Source of the DNA: Candidatus Gastranaerophilales bacterium
Lineage (GTDB): Bacteria > Cyanobacteriota > Vampirovibrionia > Gastranaerophilales > Gastranaerophilaceae
DNA length: 14,082 nucleotides
NCBI GenBank assembly: GCA_947632315.1
Contig: CANROV010000038.1
Coordinates: 1 to 14,082 of the forward strand
Reading direction: 5' to 3'
Part shown: piece by piece, positions 6,526 through 12,228 of the stretch
How the letters are laid out: the number at the start of each line of letters is the position of its first letter
How positions within the stretch are numbered: the stretch's first letter is position 1
Notes under the pieces: generated by a model
What the model was told of the DNA's origin: nothing
The model's database searches: none
The model's input: the letters and a program-made list of their open reading frames with translations, nothing else
Translations under genes and position numbers: made by a program

Positions 6526-7530
6526 ATGAACGGTCGTGTTATTAAGATATTTTCAGATTTTTATTATGTTGAAACTGATTTAGGGATTGTAGAGTGCAAG
6601 CTTAGAACGGTTTTAAAGAAACAGAAAGTTGATGTTTGTACGGGAGATTTTGTCGAACTTGAACAATTTGAACAAAAATCTATGCAGGCTTTTATTTCCG
6701 CTATTATTAACAGAAAATCTGTAATAAACAGACCTAAAGTTGCAAATGTTACTCAAGTTATAATTGTTTCCGCCTTAAAAGACCCTGAGTTAAATTTTGA
6801 ACAGCTTGACAGATATATTGCTCATTGTGAATATCATAATATAAAGCCTATTTTATGCTTCAATAAAGAAGATATTGAAGATAGTGAAAACTTAAGACAA
6901 GATATAATAAAAATATATACACCTTTGGGATATGATGTAATCTTTACGTCCGCTTTAAAGAAAACAGGGATAGAAGAGTTAAGACCTGTTTTAAAGTATA
7001 ATACATCAATCTTATGCGGAGCTTCTGGGGCAGGAAAATCATCTATTATTAATGCAATATTAAATTCTTCAATGTTAAAAACGCTTCCCGTAAGTGATAA
7101 AACAAAAAGAGGAGTTCATACAACCAGACATACGGAGTTAATACAAATTGATAAAGATACTTTTATTGTTGATACCCCCGGATTTTCTCATTTAAAGTTT
7201 GATTTTCTTTTACCTTGTTCCGTTCAAAAACTTTTTGTTGAGTTTAATAAAAAGCATGGTATATGCAAATATAAAAATTGTCTGCATATTGATGACGATA
7301 ATTGTGCATATAGTGATGTTACATCTAATATGGCAGTATCCAGATTTGAAAGTTATAAAAAGTTTACACAAGAGGCAAAAGACTACGAATACAGAATTTC
7401 AAAATCTTCTGTAAAAAATGAATCAAAAGTAAAATATAATAAAAATAAAAATATGACAAAAATTTCAAGTAAAAAAAGAACAAAATCACGCAAAACAATG
7501 AATCAGAATGTAGATAAAGAAGAAATATAA
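6526..7530 (+). CDS. rsgA: Ribosome small-subunit-dependent GTPase RsgA
   Basis: RsgA (YjeQ/YloQ) is a GTPase that checks late assembly of the 30S subunit. The 334 residues show its circularly permuted G-domain order: G4 NKED (113-116) and G5 SAL (142-144) come before G1 GASGAGKS (165-172), the G2 region RGVHTTRHTEL (195-205) and G3 DTPG (216-219). An N-terminal OB-fold precedes them (about 1-65). The C-terminal zinc site is present as C247, C252, H254 and C260. After this the protein carries a Lys/Ser-rich tail of about 45 residues (residues 290-334), longer and more basic than usual and likely to contact rRNA. No ribosome binding site precedes the ATG, while a TATAAT box sits 7 nt upstream. 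It is the first gene of a plus-strand operon; the next start codon is 1 nt after its stop. Confidence 0.96.
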   Translation: MNGRVIKIFSDFYYVETDLGIVECKLRTVLKKQKVDVCTGDFVELEQFEQKSMQAFISAIINRKSVINRPKVANVTQVIIVSALKDPELNFEQLDRYIAHCEYHNIKPILCFNKEDIEDSENLRQDIIKIYTPLGYDVIFTSALKKTGIEELRPVLKYNTSILCGASGAGKSSIINAILNSSMLKTLPVSDKTKRGVHTTRHTELIQIDKDTFIVDTPGFSHLKFDFLLPCSVQKLFVEFNKKHGICKYKNCLHIDDDNCAYSDVTSNMAVSRFESYKKFTQEAKDYEYRISKSSVKNESKVKYNKNKNMTKISSKKRTKSRKTMNQNVDKEEI

Positions 7531-7531
7531 T

Positions 7532-8425
7532 ATGAACGAAGAAACAAAAACTAAATTTAATAATTACAGAAATGTTGTTGATGACGGTTTAAATAAATAT
7601 ATTGAAGTTGTTTATCCTGAAAATATATATGAATCAATGAGATATTCTCTGTTAGCGGGAGGAAAGAGGTTAAGACCCGTTATTGCAATTGAAACAGCTT
7701 CATTATTTAATGTTCCCGTAGAAGATGTTCTTCCTTCCGCTTGTGCCATAGAAATGCTTCATTGTCAAAGCTTAATACACGATGATTTACCCTGTATGGA
7801 TAATGATGATTTCAGAAGAGGAAAACCATCCAATCACAAAGTATATGGTGAAGCTGTGGCTACTTTGGCAGGAGATGCTTTATTAAGTTATGCTCCGAAA
7901 TTAATTATAGATAAAACTCCGAAATCTGTTTCTGCGGATACTCTGTTAAAAGTCTTAAGAGAATTTTTTATAGCTGCCGGTGTTGATGGGATTATTTCAG
8001 GCCAGATTGTTGATTTGGATTCCGAAAAAAAGAAAATATCCAAAGAAACACTGTCATTTATATATGAATATAAAACAGCAAAAATGTTCAAACTGGCTGT
8101 AAGAACAGGGGCGTTATTAGGCGGAGCTTCAAGCAGTGTTCTTTCAAGTTTAACGGAATATGCGCAGTATTACGGGCATGCTTTTCAAATATATGATGAT
8201 ATTCTGGATGTAACTTCCACTCTGGAAAAGCTGGGGAAAACTCCGGGTAAGGATGTTAATGCTGAAAAATCAACTTATGTTTCTATGTATGGTATTAATG
8301 AAGCAAAAAAGCAAGCCTTGTTTTATTGCGATAAAGCTTGTGATATACTAAGTTCAAATAAAATTAATTCGGATATTTTGCATGGAGTTGTATCAGAGAT
8401 TTCTGAGGGGATACAAAAATGTTGA
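7532..8425 (+). CDS. ispA: Polyprenyl (farnesyl/geranylgeranyl) diphosphate synthase
   Basis: A head-to-tail prenyltransferase that condenses isopentenyl diphosphate with an allylic diphosphate to give a C15 or C20 chain, used for undecaprenyl, quinone or carotenoid synthesis. The 297 residues have GGKRLRP (43-49), the first Asp-rich motif SLIHDDLPCMDNDD (80-93), RRGKP with NHKVYGEA after it, the second motif YDDILD (221-226), and GKDVNAEKSTY (239-249). The two-residue insertion in the first motif (DD-LPCM-D) marks the bacterial FPP/type II GGPP group. The NHKVYGEA...LAGDALLSYA stretch looks like cyanobacterial CrtE. Product length cannot be settled by eye, so the symbol ispA is provisional (crtE is the alternative). 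It begins 1 nt after rsgA with only a weak purine stretch upstream, and its last 7 nt overlap the start of the next gene. Confidence 0.93.
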   Translation: MNEETKTKFNNYRNVVDDGLNKYIEVVYPENIYESMRYSLLAGGKRLRPVIAIETASLFNVPVEDVLPSACAIEMLHCQSLIHDDLPCMDNDDFRRGKPSNHKVYGEAVATLAGDALLSYAPKLIIDKTPKSVSADTLLKVLREFFIAAGVDGIISGQIVDLDSEKKKISKETLSFIYEYKTAKMFKLAVRTGALLGGASSSVLSSLTEYAQYYGHAFQIYDDILDVTSTLEKLGKTPGKDVNAEKSTYVSMYGINEAKKQALFYCDKACDILSSNKINSDILHGVVSEISEGIQKC

Positions 8426-8868
8426 TAAATACAAGTTATGAAGTAATTATAAACGGTATAGAATCTGCGTTAATTGCACAGTTATTAAAGTTTATAGGTC
8501 ATATATTAAAAACAAGGAAAGTGGATTTTCAGGTGCTTGCAACAACAGGAGGAATGCCGAGTGCGCATACGGCAGGTGTTGTTGCATTATCAACAACTGT
8601 AGGTTTTATTTGCGGATTTGATTCGGTTGAATTTGCTATAGCACTTGGATATGCATTAGTTGTAATGTATGATGCGGCAGGATTAAGACGTTCTACGGGT
8701 AAAATTGCAGCTTGTTTAAATAAAATTTGTGATGATTATTACGCAAAAGGTCAAGTTCCGGTTGCCAGGTTAAAAGAACTTCTCGGTCATACTCCGTTTG
8801 AAGTTTTTGTTGGGGCGCTCCTTGGAATTTATATGGCCTATGTTAATCATTTTTACTTATTTCAATAA
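8419..8868 (+). CDS. Divergent PAP2-family membrane protein (DUF212/YuiD-like)
   Basis: A small integral membrane protein related to PAP2 acid phosphatases. The 149 residues carry the three family blocks GGMPSAH (44-50), YDAAGLRR (84-91) and LGHTPFEV (122-129), which hold the His, Arg and Asp residues expected of a phosphatase-like site. Hydrophobic segments lie around 8-30, 50-66, 72-88 and 129-147. The biochemical activity of the family is not established as far as I know. Its start codon overlaps the end of the prenyl synthase gene by 7 nt, with a good GAGGGG ribosome binding site, so the two are translationally linked. I recall similar pairing with crtE-type genes in cyanobacteria. That makes a prenyl diphosphate or related lipid phosphate a reasonable substrate guess, though it is inference. 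Confidence 0.88.
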   Translation: MLINTSYEVIINGIESALIAQLLKFIGHILKTRKVDFQVLATTGGMPSAHTAGVVALSTTVGFICGFDSVEFAIALGYALVVMYDAAGLRRSTGKIAACLNKICDDYYAKGQVPVARLKELLGHTPFEVFVGALLGIYMAYVNHFYLFQ

Positions 8869-8871
8869 ATT

Positions 8872-10557
8872 ATGACTGATATTAATAGTTTAAATTTTTT
8901 TAATAACTTTCAAGATGCTGTTTGTTTGTTTTCCAAGGACGGTAAGCTTTTATTTAGAAATTTAGTTTTTAATAATATATTTTTAAATTTCAAATCTTTT
9001 GAAAGATTTAAAAAAAGATTTAATTTTAATATTTGTCTTTTATCAACTGATAATATAAAGGATATTACTCCGTTAGATATTTTGTTGAACTCTAAGGAGA
9101 ACTTCCATACTATATGTTCATATCAAAATTATAAAGATGAATATCTGTATTATTATATTTATTCTTTTAATATTGAAGGTATGAAAGCGGTAGTTTTTAA
9201 GGATATTACATCTGATAATTCTCTTATAAAAATAAATAAAAATTATAAACAATTGGAAGAAAAATACGGTCTTTTAAAAGAAACAAGTGAAAAATATTCA
9301 AAATTACAAGAACATGCTCAAAGCCAAGTTTTAAAGATGGGGATTATAAATAAAATATCATTAATCATTAGAGAAACTAATGATATACATACAATTATAA
9401 ATTCCGCATTAGAAGAAATAAATAATTTACTTGGGTCATATAAAACATATTTTTCCATAAAAGAGAAAAATAAATTCAGAATAAAATATACTACGGCAGA
9501 CACTTGTGAAGTAAATACTCTTACCGAATATGAGGAAGAAGTTATTAATACCATAACAGAAAAGAATATATCCTTGAGTGTATGCAGAAAAGAGTATTTA
9601 AATTATCCGGGTATTACGTCAAAAGGGGTTAAACGGATTATAATTCCCGTTCATAACAAGAATAAACTTATAGGAATAATAGTAACTTTGACTAATCAGA
9701 ATTTCGGATTATCAGAGTATAAAGAAATATTACAGTCAATATCAGTACAGCTGGCAAGTTCAATTATTCAATCTGAGTTAATAGAACAGCTTAATAAAAA
9801 GAATAAAAAGCTGGAAAAAACATTAAATGAACTTAAAGAGACTCAATTGCAGTTAATCAATTCCGAAAAAATGGCATCACTGGGACAGTTAATATCAGGG
9901 GTTGCCCATGAAATAAATACTCCGTTAGCATCCATAAATTCAAATGCAGGATTAATTAATAAAATAATAAATACAGATACTGTTGATAATAATAAAATAA
10001 GTCTGTTAAAAGAATTAAATTCAATAGATATAGAAGCTGTAAAAAGGATATCCGATATTGTTATTTCATTAAAAAGATTTGTAAGGCTTGATGAAGCACA
10101 ATTTCAGTATGCTGATATTAATAATGAAATAGATTTAACACTAAAAATAATTCATCATGAAATAAAGAACGGAATTATAATAGAGAAAAAATATTCTAAA
10201 CTGCCTCCCGTTTTATGCAGTGTTAATATGTTGAATCAAGTATTTATGAATATACTTATAAATGCGTGTCATAGTATAAAAGAGTATAAAAATTCAGGGA
10301 TTATAACAATAACAACGTATAGTGAGAATAACAATTTAATTGTTAAGATTAAAGATAACGGAAGGGGAATACCTTCAGAAATAAAGGATAAGATATTCAC
10401 AGCAGGTTTTACAACCAAGAAAAAAGGTATAGGAAGCGGTTTGGGCTTGTCCATTTCAAAAAAGATAATTGACTTGCATAAAGGCAGTATAACATTTGAA
10501 TCTGAAAGTGGGAAAGGCAGTGAATTTATAATTACAATACCAATGCAAAATTTATGA
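8872..10557 (+). CDS. Soluble sensor histidine kinase with PAS- and GAF-like input domains
   Basis: A two-component sensor that would autophosphorylate on His and pass phosphate to a response regulator. The 561 residues contain a PAS-like fold (about 10-112), a coiled coil (about 118-155), a GAF-like domain (about 157-300) and a second coiled coil (302-332). The kinase core has the H-box GVAHEINTP with His346, N-box NILINA (460-465), DNGRGI (495-500), the F-box IFTAGFTTK (508-516) and GSGLGLS (521-527). All catalytic motifs are intact. No transmembrane segment or signal peptide is seen, so it senses a cytoplasmic cue. The input domains are weak matches by eye and their ligand is unknown. No response regulator gene occurs in the window, so it is an orphan here. 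It starts 3 nt after the PAP2-like gene without a visible ribosome binding site, implying coupling to it. Confidence 0.92.
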   Translation: MTDINSLNFFNNFQDAVCLFSKDGKLLFRNLVFNNIFLNFKSFERFKKRFNFNICLLSTDNIKDITPLDILLNSKENFHTICSYQNYKDEYLYYYIYSFNIEGMKAVVFKDITSDNSLIKINKNYKQLEEKYGLLKETSEKYSKLQEHAQSQVLKMGIINKISLIIRETNDIHTIINSALEEINNLLGSYKTYFSIKEKNKFRIKYTTADTCEVNTLTEYEEEVINTITEKNISLSVCRKEYLNYPGITSKGVKRIIIPVHNKNKLIGIIVTLTNQNFGLSEYKEILQSISVQLASSIIQSELIEQLNKKNKKLEKTLNELKETQLQLINSEKMASLGQLISGVAHEINTPLASINSNAGLINKIINTDTVDNNKISLLKELNSIDIEAVKRISDIVISLKRFVRLDEAQFQYADINNEIDLTLKIIHHEIKNGIIIEKKYSKLPPVLCSVNMLNQVFMNILINACHSIKEYKNSGIITITTYSENNNLIVKIKDNGRGIPSEIKDKIFTAGFTTKKKGIGSGLGLSISKKIIDLHKGSITFESESGKGSEFIITIPMQNL

Positions 10558-10568
10558 TAAGATTTATT

Positions 10569-10579
10569 TATAATATAAT
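10569..10579 (+). promoter_or_regulatory. Candidate promoter -10 (double TATAAT) of hisS
   Basis: The sequence TATAATATAAT holds two overlapping consensus -10 boxes, 22-32 nt before the preferred hisS start. No strong -35 is present. Transcription from here would begin near 10581-10586, just before the ribosome binding site. Confidence 0.4.
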
Positions 10580-10600
10580 TTTATGGTAAGAGAGGTAAAA

Positions 10601-11821
10601 ATGAATATAAAAGCTCCGAAGGGGACAAAAGATATATTGCCGTCAGAAGTAGAAAATTGGCATTTTATAGAAAACAACGCTAAAGAAATATTTAGAAAAG
10701 CAGGTTTTAAGGAGATAAGGACACCTATTTTTGAAGATACGAATCTTTTTGAACGAGGAGTCGGAGATACTACTGACATTGTAAATAAAGAGATGTATAC
10801 ATTTATAAAAAGCGACAGAAGCCTGACTTTACGTCCCGAAAATACAGCAGGGGTGGTAAGAGCATATTTGGAACATAATTTTTTCAGAGAGAGTCCGCCT
10901 GTAAAATTTTGGTATAAAGGTCCTATGTTTAGGTATGAAAGACCGCAAGCGGGCAGACAAAGGCAATTTCATCAAATAGGTGTTGAAATGTTTGGTGTTC
11001 AAGATGCTTCTGCTGATGCTGAATGTATTATGCTTGCTGTTGAGTTTTTAAAATCTTTAGGATTAAATAATTTGACTGTTGAAATTAATTCATTAGGCTG
11101 TAATGAGTGCAGAAAAGAGTATAAAGAAGAGCTAAAAAAATCTATTGCACCTTTTTTAGACGGGTTATGTGAAGATTGTAAAAGCAGATATGAAAAAAAT
11201 CCTTTAAGAATTTTAGATTGTAAAAATGAAATTTGTAATAAATTATTTGAAGAAAATAATTTGAAAGAAAAAATTGCAGGTATAAAATTATGTCCTGAAT
11301 GTTCAAGTCATTATGAAAAGCTAAAAATGTATTTAACGGCGCTAAATATAAAATATGAAGAAAATACATTCTTGGTAAGGGGTTTGGATTATTACACAAA
11401 AACGGTTTTTGAGATAAAATCAAATAATTTGGGTTCACAAAATGCCGTATGCGGTGGAGGAAGATATGACGGTCTTGTTCAAACTCTCGGCGGAGAATTT
11501 ACGCCTGCCGTCGGCTGGGCTATGGGTGTAGAACGTTTAAATTCTCTAATTCCTCAAAGAGAAGGCGAAAAACTTGATTATTTTATAGTGTCTAATAATC
11601 AATTAGAAGCTGTCAAACTAACTATGTTATTAAGGCAAAAAGGATATAGTGCAGAGTTTGATTATAATTCAAGAAAATTTTCAAAACAACTTGAAAAAGC
11701 TTCAAAAATTGCAAAGCATGCCGTTATTTTAGGAGAAGATGAACTAAAAAACGGATATTTAACGGTAAAGAACCTTGTAACTTCAGAGCAGGAAATAAAA
11801 CACCTTGAAGATTTAATATAA
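10601..11821 (+). CDS. hisS: Histidyl-tRNA synthetase
   Basis: A class II synthetase that charges tRNA-His. From the ATG at 10601 the 406 residues begin MNIKAPKGTKDILPSE, the usual family start. They show motif 2 FRYERPQAGRQRQFHQ (110-125), the histidine-specific motifs LVRGLDYYTKTVFE (258-271) and GGGRYDGL (285-292), and motif 3 GWAMGVERL (305-313), then the anticodon-binding domain (about 325-406). The insertion domain carries four Cys pairs (167/170, 190/193, 207/212, 231/234), a likely metal site seen in a subset of bacterial HisRS. An earlier in-frame ATG at 10583 would add six residues, but the AGAGAGG ribosome binding site lies inside that extension and points to 10601. The gene follows the histidine kinase by 43 nt and probably has its own promoter. 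It ends 15 nt from the convergent small gene. Confidence 0.97.
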   Translation: MNIKAPKGTKDILPSEVENWHFIENNAKEIFRKAGFKEIRTPIFEDTNLFERGVGDTTDIVNKEMYTFIKSDRSLTLRPENTAGVVRAYLEHNFFRESPPVKFWYKGPMFRYERPQAGRQRQFHQIGVEMFGVQDASADAECIMLAVEFLKSLGLNNLTVEINSLGCNECRKEYKEELKKSIAPFLDGLCEDCKSRYEKNPLRILDCKNEICNKLFEENNLKEKIAGIKLCPECSSHYEKLKMYLTALNIKYEENTFLVRGLDYYTKTVFEIKSNNLGSQNAVCGGGRYDGLVQTLGGEFTPAVGWAMGVERLNSLIPQREGEKLDYFIVSNNQLEAVKLTMLLRQKGYSAEFDYNSRKFSKQLEKASKIAKHAVILGEDELKNGYLTVKNLVTSEQEIKHLEDLI

Positions 11822-11836
11822 TTGCGAAACTACAGA

Positions 11837-12061
11837 TTAATAAAATAAATTTTCGATAGCGGAAATTTCTTCATATTGTCCGCCTGATTCAAGGAGTTCT
11901 TCGACTGTTATTCCAAACAGATTAATATATTTTATAGTTTCAGAATTAATTTTTTTGTTTTTTATATCAAACAAAACTTTTTCAATGGCCTCTTTTCTTT
12001 TAAGAACAGAGCCTTTTTCTTCCGTAATTTTATTAAAAATTCTTTTTTTTGATTTACCCAT
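11837..12061 (-). CDS. Small protein of unknown function
   Basis: Not recognised. From the ATG at 12061 the product is 74 residues: a basic N-terminus (MGKSKKRIFNKITEEKG), a helical middle (LKRKEAIEKVLFDIKN) and an acidic C-terminus with ITVEELLESGG. The frame is open 15 codons further to a TTG at 12106, but no ribosome binding site precedes that codon. The ATG itself has only a weak purine stretch. No membrane segment or signal is seen. The end of the gene faces the end of hisS, 15 nt away. The ordered charge pattern and low stop-free chance in this AT-rich context suggest a real gene, but its expression is unproven. Confidence 0.5.
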   Translation of the reverse strand: MGKSKKRIFNKITEEKGSVLKRKEAIEKVLFDIKNKKINSETIKYINLFGITVEELLESGGQYEEISAIENLFY

Positions 12062-12103
12062 TTTTCTGTCTTTTTTAATTTTAAAAGTTAATTTTGTAAA
12101 ATA

Positions 12104-12127
12104 CAATAATCAATACAAAAATTATTG
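12104..12127. repeat. Short inverted repeat in the divergent intergenic region
   Basis: CAATAAT (12104-12110) and ATTATTG (12121-12127) form a 7-bp inverted repeat with a 10-nt gap, upstream of both the small unknown gene and the lipoprotein gene. It could be an operator or chance in AT-rich DNA. Confidence 0.25.
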
Positions 12128-12155
12128 TTAAAAAATGTAAAAAAAAGTGTTTATT

Positions 12156-12183
12156 TTGTTATATATTATCAAAATTTTATATT
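12156..12183 (+). promoter_or_regulatory. Candidate promoter of the repeat lipoprotein
   Basis: TTGTTA (12156-12161), a 16-nt spacer and TATATT (12178-12183) make the best sigma-70-like pair before this gene. The implied leader is about 40 nt and includes the AAAGGAG ribosome binding site. Confidence 0.4.
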
Positions 12184-12228
12184 TAGGAATATTAATGATG
12201 TATGATAAAACAAAAGGAGTTTTAGGAC

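Noticed and set aside
11847..11868. Hairpin after hisS as an intrinsic terminator
   Set aside because: The stem (9 bp with one G-U) is not followed by a T run on the plus strand, and it lies inside the convergent gene; too weak to call.
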